Source: Streptomyces changanensis
GTDB lineage: Bacteria > Actinomycetota > Actinomycetes > Streptomycetales > Streptomycetaceae
NCBI RefSeq assembly: GCF_024600715.1
Contig: NZ_CP102332.1
Coordinates: 6,572,001 to 6,636,000, forward strand
DNA: 64,000 nucleotides
Direction: 5' to 3'
Made by a program: the position numbers and the translations under genes. Shown here one piece after another: positions 8,601-16,720 of this stretch. Position 1 is the stretch's first letter, and each line of letters begins with the position of its first letter. The notes under the pieces were generated by a model that did no database searches, was not told where the DNA came from, and was given only the letters and a program-made list of their open reading frames with translations.

Positions 8601-9863
8601 ATGCACCGGACTGAAGTCGTCGTGACCGGACTCGGCGCGATCACGCCCCTCGGTGGGGACGTGGCGTCCACTTGGGACGCCCTGCTTGCCGGCGAGTCCG
8701 GCATCCGCGGGGTCGTCCTGCGAGGCCACGAGGATGCCGGCCTCCCCGACACCGTCGCGGGGACGATGGCGATCGACCCCGCCGAGTCGCTGCCGCCGGC
8801 ACAGGCCAGGCGGCTCGACCGCTCACAGCAGGCGGCCTTGGCCGCAGCGGCCGAGGCGTGGGCGGACGCCGGGGCCCCGGAGGTGGAACCGGACCGGCTC
8901 GCATCGGCGATCGGCACGGGCATCGGGGGCGTACGGACGCTGTTGCAGGAGGACGACGTACTGGAGGCGTCCGGGACACGGCGCGTCTCGCCGCGCACGG
9001 TCCCCATGCTCATGCCCAATGCGGCGGCGGCGCTGATAAGTATCGAATACGGTGCACGGGCCGGTGTCCATACGCCCGTCTCGGCGTGCTCTTCCGGTGC
9101 AGAGGCGATCGCCCTGGGGGCCGGTCTCATCCGTGCCGGCGAGGCGGACGTGGTGATCGTGGGCGGGACCGAGGCCGCGATCACACCGATCACCGTTGCC
9201 GGCTTCGCCCAGGCGAAAGCACTGTCGCGGCATACCGTCGAACCCGCTTCCGCGTCCCGGCCGTTCGCCGCGGACCGCAGCGGATTCGTCCTCAGTGAAG
9301 GCGCGGCTGTCATGGTGCTGGAAAGCGCCGAGCACGCCGGCGCCCGGGGCGCGCGCGTCCACGCGGTTCTCGCCGGCGCCGGCATCGCCGCCGACGCCCA
9401 CCACATCACGGCGCCCGCTCCTGACGGCTCCGGTCAGATCTCGGCCATGCGGAAGGCCCTCGCGCAGGCCGGTCTGACTCCCGGGCAGATCAGCCACATC
9501 AATGCCCATGCCACCGGGACTCCGGTCGGCGACGTCGCCGAGGCGCACGCGATCGGGGAGGTCTTCGGCCGCGCCACCGTGACAGCCCCCAAGGCGGCGC
9601 TCGGTCATCTCTTCGGTGCCGCCGGCGCGATCGAAGCACTCATCGCCGTCCTCAGCGTGGAGCACGGCGTCATCCCGCCGACCCGCAACCTCACCGCGGT
9701 CGGCGTCGATCCCGACATCGATCTCGATGTCGTCGCAGAGCGACGAGACGCCCCCCAGAAGGCCGTGCTCAGCAATTCCTTCGGCTTCGGTGGGCAGAAC
9801 GTCTCGCTCGTCGTCACCGGTGCACGGCGCCATGCGTCCCCCACGGCCTCGACGACACCTTGA
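8601..9863 (+). CDS. Beta-ketoacyl-ACP synthase (KAS I/II, FabF-like), stand-alone
   Basis: A 420-residue thiolase-fold condensing enzyme with an intact Cys-His-His triad: Cys163 in VSACSSGAEA, His303 in NAHATGTPVGD and His336 in KAALGHLFGAAG, plus the glycine-rich ending SFGFGGQNVSLV. It would join an acyl-enzyme to malonyl-ACP by decarboxylative condensation. No ACP, ketoreductase or acyltransferase lies nearby, so it must borrow partners or modify a specific acyl chain. Its dedicated TetR regulator and twin operators argue for inducible rather than housekeeping use. Length is normal for FabF. Confidence 0.92.
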   Translation: MHRTEVVVTGLGAITPLGGDVASTWDALLAGESGIRGVVLRGHEDAGLPDTVAGTMAIDPAESLPPAQARRLDRSQQAALAAAAEAWADAGAPEVEPDRLASAIGTGIGGVRTLLQEDDVLEASGTRRVSPRTVPMLMPNAAAALISIEYGARAGVHTPVSACSSGAEAIALGAGLIRAGEADVVIVGGTEAAITPITVAGFAQAKALSRHTVEPASASRPFAADRSGFVLSEGAAVMVLESAEHAGARGARVHAVLAGAGIAADAHHITAPAPDGSGQISAMRKALAQAGLTPGQISHINAHATGTPVGDVAEAHAIGEVFGRATVTAPKAALGHLFGAAGAIEALIAVLSVEHGVIPPTRNLTAVGVDPDIDLDVVAERRDAPQKAVLSNSFGFGGQNVSLVVTGARRHASPTASTTP

Positions 9864-10293
9864 CCGACGCTAAGGCGCGCACCCCATGGTGCTGCCGGCC
9901 GAGCGGGCTCCGTGGTCGTCCCCGCCTCCGGGGCAGTCCGACGATGAGCCGGTCTGCTGCCTGCTGCCGACAGGCCTGACGGCCTGTGCGCGCCGCATGG
10001 TCGACAGGCTGCTCGGCGCAGGCGGACAGCGGGCGCCACGTCGCCCGATCAAGGGCGGACATCCATGGCCGATGTCGCAGACGTGAACGAGGACTGGCGT
10101 GGCGCCACCGCACCGTACGGGTGTCGCGACGTCATCACCCGGTGGGAGCGGGGTTGGCCGAGGGGTGGGGGGAAGTCGGTCGACGGGGCGCTCGGGAGGC
10201 GCGCTCCGGTCGGCGCGTCCGGTGGCGCGACCGTGGTGTGGGCCGGGGTGGGGTGGTGGCCGCCGGGTGGTCGCTGTGGTGGTATGTCAGGTT
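9864..10293. other. Intergenic region, no gene seen
   Basis: 430 bases between the ketosynthase stop and the chosen LtrA start. I see no coding signal of normal composition, no strong hairpin and no recognisable regulatory site. Part of it could encode a longer N-terminus of the LtrA-like protein. Confidence 0.5.
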
Positions 10294-11493
10294 ATGGAAG
10301 GGTATGGAGCTGGTCGCGGCGCGCCCCCCACTGCCCCAGGCGTGGAGCACAGCAGGCACGCGGGGTGGCTGGAGCTGTTCTTCGACCTCGTGTTCGTGGC
10401 CTTGGCCGGCCAGCTCGCCCACTCGTTGCACGGCGATCCCGGGCCGGCCGACTTCGCGGTCTTCCTGGCGCTCTACTTGCCGCCCTGGTGGGCGTGGATC
10501 AACCTCACGGTGGCCGCCAACCTCTTCGAGGACGACACCGCGCGCCGTCGGCTCCTCATGCTCACCGCCATGCTCAGCCTGGCGGTCATGACGGTCGCCG
10601 TCACCGAGGCCACGGGGGAACGCTCCACCGCGTACGCCCTCGGCTACGCCGGCTCCCGCATCGTCCTGCTCGGGTTGTGGTGGCCCTCCACCACCCGGCC
10701 CATCCACCCCGGCGACGCGCTCGTGCCCAGGTGGCGGCCGCTGGTGTACTGCCTCGTCCCGGCCGTCGGCTGGGCCGCGTCGGTCCTGGTGCCGGCCCCG
10801 TGGCGGTTCGTCATCTGGGGCGTGCTGCTCGCGGCCGAGGTCGGGGTGCTGTTCGTGGAGCGGAGTGCCGGGCTGCCGCGCCGACTGCACGTGGGGCACC
10901 TGGTGGAGCGGGTGGGGCTCTTCGTGATCATCGTGTTCGGCGAGTCGGTCGTCGGGCTGATCGGGTCGCTGGACACCGAGTGGACCGCTGCCGGCGGGTG
11001 GGTGGCGCTCGTCGGCTTCGTCATGCTGGCCGCCCTGTGGTGGTCCTACTTCGACTTCGGGTCCGCGGCGGCGGAGACCGTGTTGCGCGCGGCGGCGGGC
11101 GACAGGGCCGTCCCGCTCGCCCGGGACGTCACCGCCTTCCTCCACTTCTTCGTCACCGCGGGGGTCGTGGCCATGGCGGGCGGTCTGGCCACCGCCGTGG
11201 AGGAGGCCGGGCAGGGGCACGGGCACCTCGCACGCGGCGCGGTGGTCGCCCTCGCCGGGGGCCTGGCGCTCTACCACACCGCACACGCCTGCATCGCCCT
11301 GCGCTTCGGCCGTCGCCCCCTGCTCGTGGCGACCTGGGCGGTGCCCGGCGTCGGCGTCCCGCTCCTGGTCATCGGCGTCGCGGGGCACCTCGCGCCCTGG
11401 CAGGTCGTCGCGGTCCTGACCGCGGAGGTCGTCGCCCACCTGCTGTACGCCCGGTGGGTGACGACGCGACGGCTCCGCACACGCACCGCGTGA
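10294..11493 (+). CDS. Low-temperature-requirement A (LtrA)-family membrane protein
   Basis: A 399-residue protein from ATG 10294 with about ten transmembrane helices. The family hallmark at the N-terminus is present: HAGWLELFFDLVFVALAGQLAH, and GLFVIIVFGESVVGLIG in the middle is the other conserved segment. LtrA proteins are polytopic inner-membrane proteins of unknown transport or signalling role. The open frame extends back to 10099, but the upstream 65 codons are glycine/arginine-rich and unlike the family, so I start it at the Met before GYGAGRGAPP. The start is uncertain. Confidence 0.85.
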   Translation: MEGYGAGRGAPPTAPGVEHSRHAGWLELFFDLVFVALAGQLAHSLHGDPGPADFAVFLALYLPPWWAWINLTVAANLFEDDTARRRLLMLTAMLSLAVMTVAVTEATGERSTAYALGYAGSRIVLLGLWWPSTTRPIHPGDALVPRWRPLVYCLVPAVGWAASVLVPAPWRFVIWGVLLAAEVGVLFVERSAGLPRRLHVGHLVERVGLFVIIVFGESVVGLIGSLDTEWTAAGGWVALVGFVMLAALWWSYFDFGSAAAETVLRAAAGDRAVPLARDVTAFLHFFVTAGVVAMAGGLATAVEEAGQGHGHLARGAVVALAGGLALYHTAHACIALRFGRRPLLVATWAVPGVGVPLLVIGVAGHLAPWQVVAVLTAEVVAHLLYARWVTTRRLRTRTA

Positions 11494-11701
11494 CGGCGGT
11501 GTGAACGCCAGGCCCCGGCGCTCCGGCCGCCGAGCCGACCGGACGCAGGGTCGGCCGATGCCGTCCGACCGCCGCGCCCGTCGGCCGCAGGGCCGACCGG
11601 CCGCCGCGTCGACCGGACTCGGTACGGCCGTCCTGGCGGCCGGGGTCGGATCCGTGCGGCCGTCCTGGCAGCCGGTCACCGGGCCCGTGTCCGCCGTCGG
11701 T

Positions 11702-13240
11702 TCACGGGCGCAGGAGCGGGAAGTCGACGCGGGCCCACAGGTCGCGCACTCCGGTGGGCACCTCGTCGGCCGGGGTCCCGTCGGTGGTCCAGACGTGGGC
11801 GTGGGCGGGGGACCCGTCGGCCGGCGGCCAACCCGGCTCCCCGGTGGCGGCGAAGTCGGCCCAGGCGCGCACCATGCGACCCGCCAGTTCGCGGTCGGCG
11901 GGGGTCGGTGGACCGCCGATGAGGAACTCCAGGTGGGGACAGTCCAGATTGCCGAAGGCGAACGGCATGTCGGCGCAGTGCCAGGCCCGTACCACCCGGT
12001 CCGGCTCGAGGCGCCGACGGTCGAAACGTGACCGGAACACCCTGCCGCCGCCCCGTGCGTGCAGTTCGGCGAGCCGGGTGGTGAACTCGCCGAACAGCAG
12101 GTCGCCGAAGACGGCGAGGTAGACGTCGAGCACCGGGGCGTGGGGCATGGCCGCGCGGTAGCCGGCGACCAGGCCGTCGGGGAGGCCGAAGTCCTCGACG
12201 AAACGGGCGAGTCGCTCGTCGGTGGTGACCTTGGCACTGCTGCCGACGGCGTCGAGCAACCAGTACTCCTCCGTGGTGTGACACACCAGCAGGTCCACGT
12301 CGCGGGCCGCGCCGGCGGCCAGCCGCGCGAGGGGGTCGGTGGGCAGGACGTCGCCGTCGAGGACGGGCGCGTAGAGCACGGGGTCGTAGTGGCGTGAGCC
12401 GGACGCCGGGTCGTTCCGGTAGGCGTCCACGACCCGGTCCGAGGCGGCGACCAGGGCCTGCGGGCTCGTGGAGGCCAGGCCCCGGGCCGTGGCGGCGCAC
12501 CCCGCGGCCGCGGCGACCTCACGGGTCGTCGCCGCGGCCACGCCGGGGGTGGCGTACGGGCTGGCGGCGCTGTGCGCGATGGCCCGGTGGAACAGGCCCC
12601 GGGCCCGGTCCATCACCATCAGGCAGGCGACGGACGTGGCGCCGGCGGACTGGCCGGCGACCGTGACGTTTCCGGGATCGCCGCCGAACGCGGCGATGTT
12701 GTCGCGCACCCAGCGCAGGGCCGCGACCTGGTCGAGCAGGCCCCGGTTGTCCGGGTGGGCGTTCGTCCCGTCGCCCGGCCCGCCGGCCTCCGCGTGGTCC
12801 GGCTCGTCGGCCGGTACGTGTCCGAAGCCCTCGAAACCCACCCGGTAGTTGAGGGTGACCACCACCAGGCCGGCACGCGCCAGCGCGGTGCCGTCGAAGT
12901 CGGGTTGGGCCGAGGAGCCGAAGGTGTACGCGCCGCCGTGGATCCACACCAGCACGGGCAGGCGTCCGCCGACGCGCGCCGGGGTCCAGACGTTGACGGT
13001 GAGCACGTCCTCGTCACCGGGTGACCACGCCGGGGCGCCGGGCAGTCGGGCCGACTGCGGGGCCACCGGGCCGAAGGCGGTGCAGTCCCGTACCTCCGTC
13101 CACGGCCGTGCCGGGCGCGGCGCCCGGAAGCGGTCGGCGCCGAACGGCGGCGCGGCGTACGGGATCCCGAGGACGGCGACGACGTCGGCGGACGCCCGCA
13201 GGCCCCGTACCGGGCCGGTCGTCGTCTGGAAGACGTGCAT
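11702..13240 (-). CDS. Type-B carboxylesterase
   Basis: A 512-residue alpha/beta hydrolase of the carboxylesterase/para-nitrobenzyl esterase family. Visible are the nucleophile elbow GQSAGATS (Ser), the oxyanion-hole segment VWIHGGAYTFGS, a mid-region acidic residue in HTTEEYW, and the late His in RAWHCADMPFAFG. It hydrolyses carboxylic esters. No signal peptide is seen, so it should be cytoplasmic. ATG 13240 is chosen because GAGGTGG lies 6 bases upstream and it starts right at the conserved MHVFQTTTGPVRG. Confidence 0.92.
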   Translation of the reverse strand: MHVFQTTTGPVRGLRASADVVAVLGIPYAAPPFGADRFRAPRPARPWTEVRDCTAFGPVAPQSARLPGAPAWSPGDEDVLTVNVWTPARVGGRLPVLVWIHGGAYTFGSSAQPDFDGTALARAGLVVVTLNYRVGFEGFGHVPADEPDHAEAGGPGDGTNAHPDNRGLLDQVAALRWVRDNIAAFGGDPGNVTVAGQSAGATSVACLMVMDRARGLFHRAIAHSAASPYATPGVAAATTREVAAAAGCAATARGLASTSPQALVAASDRVVDAYRNDPASGSRHYDPVLYAPVLDGDVLPTDPLARLAAGAARDVDLLVCHTTEEYWLLDAVGSSAKVTTDERLARFVEDFGLPDGLVAGYRAAMPHAPVLDVYLAVFGDLLFGEFTTRLAELHARGGGRVFRSRFDRRRLEPDRVVRAWHCADMPFAFGNLDCPHLEFLIGGPPTPADRELAGRMVRAWADFAATGEPGWPPADGSPAHAHVWTTDGTPADEVPTGVRDLWARVDFPLLRP

Positions 13241-13267
13241 GGAGGGCCACCTCTCGCCGCGGGTCAC

Positions 13268-13591
13268 GTCGCCGGGGTCGGCGGTGGCCCCAGCCTCCCA
13301 CCGCCCCGTACGCCATGACCAACACCAAGATCACGACGACTGACGCGCCCGCGATGTCAATCAGGCCCAGGAGACGGGGCCTTGGGGTCCGCCGACGTCA
13401 CGCCGATGGGTCCGCGTGCCGCCTCCGCGTGCCGCCGCCTCCGCCGGGCCGAGGGCGGCCGTACGAGCACCGGCCCCCGGGCCGGCGCCCGTTGGGGTAC
13501 GCCCTCTCCGCCACTGTGCGCGCGAGGGCTCCCCGGCGCATCCGCCCGCCGGGAGTTCGGTGACAACCAGGCACCTAAACCTCGCTTTGCC
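13268..13591. other. Intergenic region upstream of the peptide operon
   Basis: No complete gene. On the minus strand, about 13295-13375, a short hydrophobic frame (SVVVILVLVMAYGAVGGWG) reads like a membrane helix, but it has no start signal and runs into low-complexity sequence; it may be a remnant. The rest is GC-rich noise up to an abrupt AT-rich switch at about 13575. Confidence 0.4.
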
Positions 13592-13601
13592 ATTATTTTA
13601 A

Positions 13602-13628
13602 TTGACAAATCACCCAAAGAGTGATTTG
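13602..13628 (+). promoter_or_regulatory. AT-rich promoter with overlapping dyad before the peptide operon
   Basis: A consensus TTGACA (13602-13607) sits in one of the most AT-rich stretches of the window. It overlaps an 8-base perfect inverted repeat, CAAATCAC (13606-13613) and GTGATTTG (13621-13628), separated by CCAAAGA. The -10 is not clear; ATTTGC or TTTGCG fall at the right spacing. A repressor or activator bound here would cover the promoter spacer. The 72 bases to the first start would be the leader. Confidence 0.5.
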
Positions 13629-13699
13629 CGAGGTCGGTCTGTGTGTGCTGCGCTGGATGTGCAAGGAAAGAATGCCCACTCCAAAGGAGATGATGGGGT

Positions 13700-13891
13700 A
13701 TGGCGACGCTGGACAACGTGACCCGTGAGCAAGTCAAGGCTGCGCTCGACACCGAGGTCGAACAGGTACTGAACCCCGGCGAGGCCCAGGGCTTCTACCG
13801 TGACACCCGCGAATGCGCGGCACTTGCCCTGAAGGGCGGCTCCGGCAGCCTGCTGCTGTCACCGCCTGCTCCCCGTCCGAAGAAGCGCTGA
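13700..13891 (+). CDS. 63-residue peptide, possible RiPP-type precursor or small partner protein
   Basis: I do not recognise a family. The product begins MATLDNVTREQVKAALDTEV and looks helical and acidic up to about residue 43. It then passes through ALALKGGSGS into a proline-rich basic end, SPPAPRPKKR. The layout resembles a leader of 45-47 residues followed by a Gly-Gly motif and a 16-residue tail, as in RiPP precursors; there is only one Cys (residue 39). The start is firm: AAAGGAGA at 13683-13690, 9 bases before ATG. It heads a five-gene operon with 11 bases to the next gene. It could equally be a small structural partner of the downstream proteins. Confidence 0.65.
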   Translation: MATLDNVTREQVKAALDTEVEQVLNPGEAQGFYRDTRECAALALKGGSGSLLLSPPAPRPKKR

Positions 13892-13902
13892 CGGGTAACG
13901 GC

Positions 13903-14658
13903 ATGGAGAGTCCCGGCACTCAGACGCCCCTGGCAGGCGCTGTGCAGGACCTCGCTTCCCAGGTGGTCTCCGCCCTCGAGGGCGGAGACCACTCGGCGGT
14001 GTTCGCCGGTACGGCGGCGGCCGTCACCAGCGACGAGGACCTCCTGCTCGCGGCCGTACGCGTCCTCGGCCCCGACGCGCTGCTGCCCGGCACCCTCGGC
14101 ACGAGCCCGCCACACCCCGACGACCTCGCACTCTTCGAGAAGGCGGTCATCGCCTTCCCGCCCGCCCCGGACGCGTCGCTCACCTCGCGCTGGACCCACT
14201 GGGGGATGACGCGCACCCTGCGCGACCTCAGCACCGCGGCCATCGTCCCGCACGACGACGAACCCGACACCGCATGGGTGGACACCCTGCCCTGGCAGAC
14301 GCTCACCCATCAGCTGGCGCTGCTCGCCGGCCTCGCGGCGCCCCCGGTGCCGGCCGCTGTCCAGGCGTCGTCCGTGCCGACCGCGCCATCGACGGCGGAG
14401 AGCGCACTGGTTCGCGCCGCCGGCCGGCGGACCGTGGACATCGCGCGCGGCTTCGTCCGTGCCGTACGCCGCCGGGGCTGGCTGCAGGCCGCCGGAGCGG
14501 GCCGCTGGCTGTCGGTCCTGGACGACGTCCCGGACACGCTGGGGCTCGACACCGGGCTGGAGTTCGTCGCGGCGATGGGCGGCGACGACCCCCGCGTGGC
14601 CCTGCACCTCCACGCCGCCCGGCACGGGCGGGCGCAGGGCCGGGGAGACGCCCGATGA
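13903..14658 (+). CDS. Unrecognised helical protein of the peptide operon, 251 residues
   Basis: No domain recognised. The product is predicted to be largely alpha-helical and acidic through the first half (LAGAVQDLASQVVSALEGGD; DEDLLLAAVRVLGPDALLPG). It has Trp-rich loops (SRWTHWGMTRTLRDLS) and a basic stretch, RGFVRAVRRRGWLQAAGAGRW. No signal peptide or membrane segment. The stop overlaps the next start by ATGA (14655-14658), so it is translationally coupled to the first toroid-like protein. ATG 13903 has only a weak site upstream, consistent with coupling to the 63-residue peptide gene. Confidence 0.7.
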   Translation: MESPGTQTPLAGAVQDLASQVVSALEGGDHSAVFAGTAAAVTSDEDLLLAAVRVLGPDALLPGTLGTSPPHPDDLALFEKAVIAFPPAPDASLTSRWTHWGMTRTLRDLSTAAIVPHDDEPDTAWVDTLPWQTLTHQLALLAGLAAPPVPAAVQASSVPTAPSTAESALVRAAGRRTVDIARGFVRAVRRRGWLQAAGAGRWLSVLDDVPDTLGLDTGLEFVAAMGGDDPRVALHLHAARHGRAQGRGDAR

Positions 14659-15746
14659 CGCCGCCGTCCGCGGGCCCGCCCCGCGGAGGCCCGACAGACC
14701 TGACGGGCCGGCCGGGCCGTACACGTCCGGCAGGCGAGGCGGAGCCGACGGACGAGACGCACGCGACCGGCCGGACCGATCCGACCGGCCAGGCCGGCCC
14801 GACGGATCTGACCGCAGTGGCCGGTGCCGCGCTGAGCTGGCTGTCCGCCCACCGCGCCGACTTCCGCCTCGGGCCGCACGCGCTGGAGCCGGATGCCGAC
14901 CCCAACGCCTCGTGGAAGCGCGTCGGCGAACTGGCCCAGCTGTGCGCCTGCGTCCGCCGCAGCACGGCCCCGGGCTCGCCGCTCCACGGGACGGCGACCG
15001 CCCTGGTGCGCCACGCCTGGCACGAGGCCGGCGACGGCGCCCTCTTCCTCGACGTCCAGCGCCTCGAGCCGAACGCCACGTACCCCCTCGAGGTGTACGC
15101 GGCGTTCGCCGACGCGGGACTGCGCCACCCGCCGTACGAGGAACTGATCGGCCTGCTCGTGCGCACCCGCGGCTGGCGTACGCCGGAGCTGCTGCCCAAC
15201 CGCCTGCTCGGCGTCCTCAACTCGGAGCACCGCGCCGGGCTGGCACCGCGCAGGCGGATGGACGAGCCGCTGCGGCGCACGTGGCTCGGGGCCCTCCCCG
15301 AACCGTGGCTCTTCGAGAAGTCCGCCGCCTACACCCTCACGCACGTCGTGTTCCACCTGACGGACTGGGGCCACCACCCCGACACCGTCCCCGACGACAT
15401 CGCCGCCTACCTGCACACCTGGCTGCCGCCCTGGCTCGACACGTGCGTCGAGGCGCAGCACTGGGACCTCTGCGGCGAACTGCTCGCCGTCGCCGCGAGC
15501 CTGCCGAGCCCGCCCGCCCCGGACGTCACCGAGGACGCGTGGTCGGCACTGGCCGCCGCGCAGGACGGGGACGGCGCCCTGCCGGAGGTCGGCCGCGGGC
15601 CACGCGGTGAGGACGTCCCGCGCGTCTTCGTCAACTGCTACCACTCGACGCTGGTGACCGCCTTCGCCGCCACCCTGACCGTGGCCCGCCGCACCGGCCA
15701 CCCCCACGGCGGCGACCGGCACACCCTCCGGGAGGCACCGGCATGA
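14655..15746 (+). CDS. Alpha-toroid-like protein A (DUF6895-like), 363 residues
   Basis: After a Thr/Gly/Pro-rich N-terminal stretch of about 50 residues, the body is helical and clearly homologous to the next gene product. Shared landmarks: LSWLSAHR at the domain start, ELLPNRLL, THVVFHLTDWG, WDLCGELLAVAASL, a QW-like AAAQDGDGALPEVG, and a final YHSTLVTAF. The repeated helical-hairpin pattern with a QDGDG turn suggests an alpha/alpha-toroid like those of terpene cyclases or glycan enzymes; the DUF6895 assignment is from memory. Conserved His, Asp and Tyr-His residues could form an active site. Coupled on both sides by ATGA overlaps. Confidence 0.75.
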   Translation: MTPPSAGPPRGGPTDLTGRPGRTRPAGEAEPTDETHATGRTDPTGQAGPTDLTAVAGAALSWLSAHRADFRLGPHALEPDADPNASWKRVGELAQLCACVRRSTAPGSPLHGTATALVRHAWHEAGDGALFLDVQRLEPNATYPLEVYAAFADAGLRHPPYEELIGLLVRTRGWRTPELLPNRLLGVLNSEHRAGLAPRRRMDEPLRRTWLGALPEPWLFEKSAAYTLTHVVFHLTDWGHHPDTVPDDIAAYLHTWLPPWLDTCVEAQHWDLCGELLAVAASLPSPPAPDVTEDAWSALAAAQDGDGALPEVGRGPRGEDVPRVFVNCYHSTLVTAFAATLTVARRTGHPHGGDRHTLREAPA

Positions 15747-16720
15747 GCGGCACCACCGACGCGGGCGGCCTGACCGGCACGGGCGGGATGACGGGCCCGG
15801 GCGGGATCCGTCTGATCCAATCGGTCGGCACGGGCGCGCTGGAGTGGCTGCACGCCCACCGTGACGGGTTCGGCCTCGAACCGGACGTCGACCCGGAGAC
15901 CGGCTTCCTCGACCGCTTCAAACCCGTCGGGGAACTCGCCGTGATCTGCAAGGTCCTCTTCCGGGAGGGCGTCTCCGGCTCCCGCCACGCCGCGCTCGCC
16001 CGCCAGCTCATCGACCACGCCTGGCGGGACGTCCTGGACGGGGGCCGCATGCTGGTCCGCGGCCAGCGGATCGAACCCTTCTCGCCCATCCCCTTCGAGG
16101 TCTACCTGCCGTTCAAGGAACTCGGCTACGCCCAGCCCGAGCTGGACCGCCTGATCCGCGTCAACCACCGCCTCGCCAGCTGGCAGGCCGCGGAACTCCT
16201 CCCCGTCCGCCGGCTGTGCCTGAGCGCCTTCGAGCGCCGCTACGGGCTCACGCCGACCGTGCCCGAGGACGAAGCGGCCGGCCGCACCTGGCTCGCCCGC
16301 ACCCCGGAGCCGTGGACGGTCGTCACCCGCACCGGGTACGACATCACCCACACCGTCTTCCACCTGACCGACTGGGGCGAGAACCCCGCCGGCCTCCCCC
16401 CGGACATCGCCCGCTACCTCGACCTGTGGCTGCCCGCCTGGCTCGACGACTGGGCCGACCTGGAGCGCTGGGACCTGCTCGGGGAGCTGCTCGTCGTGGA
16501 CGCCTGCCTGCCCCGCCCCACGCTGGACGCCGCCGCGTGGGAGGTGTTCGCCGCGGCCCAGCAGCCCGACGGCGCCATGCCCGCCATCGGCGGCATGCCC
16601 GAGGGCGACCCGGAGGACGTGTTCGACATCGTCTACCACTCCACGCTGGTCGCCGCGTTCGCCTCCGTACTGGCCACCTCGCGCGCCTTCACCGCCCTGG
16701 TCGACGGGGCCCCCTCGTGA
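15743..16720 (+). CDS. Alpha-toroid-like protein B (DUF6895-like), 325 residues
   Basis: A tandem paralogue of the preceding product. Landmarks by residue: ALEWLHAHR (32-40), PVGELAVICKVLF (61-73), ELLPVRRL (151-158), ITHTVFHLTDWG (201-212), WDLLGELLVVDACL (243-256), QQPDGAMPAIGG (273-284) and YHSTLVAAF (298-306). The invariant His207, Asp210 and His299 are candidates for catalysis or metal binding. No export signal. It overlaps both neighbours by four bases (ATGA before, GTGA after). Two divergent copies in one operon suggest a heterodimer or two successive steps on one substrate. Function unknown. Confidence 0.78.
   Translation: MSGTTDAGGLTGTGGMTGPGGIRLIQSVGTGALEWLHAHRDGFGLEPDVDPETGFLDRFKPVGELAVICKVLFREGVSGSRHAALARQLIDHAWRDVLDGGRMLVRGQRIEPFSPIPFEVYLPFKELGYAQPELDRLIRVNHRLASWQAAELLPVRRLCLSAFERRYGLTPTVPEDEAAGRTWLARTPEPWTVVTRTGYDITHTVFHLTDWGENPAGLPPDIARYLDLWLPAWLDDWADLERWDLLGELLVVDACLPRPTLDAAAWEVFAAAQQPDGAMPAIGGMPEGDPEDVFDIVYHSTLVAAFASVLATSRAFTALVDGAPS

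Noticed and set aside
13606..13628. BldD box at the dyad before the peptide operon
   Set aside because: The half-sites are in the opposite order (TCACC then AGTGA) to the BldD consensus as I know it.
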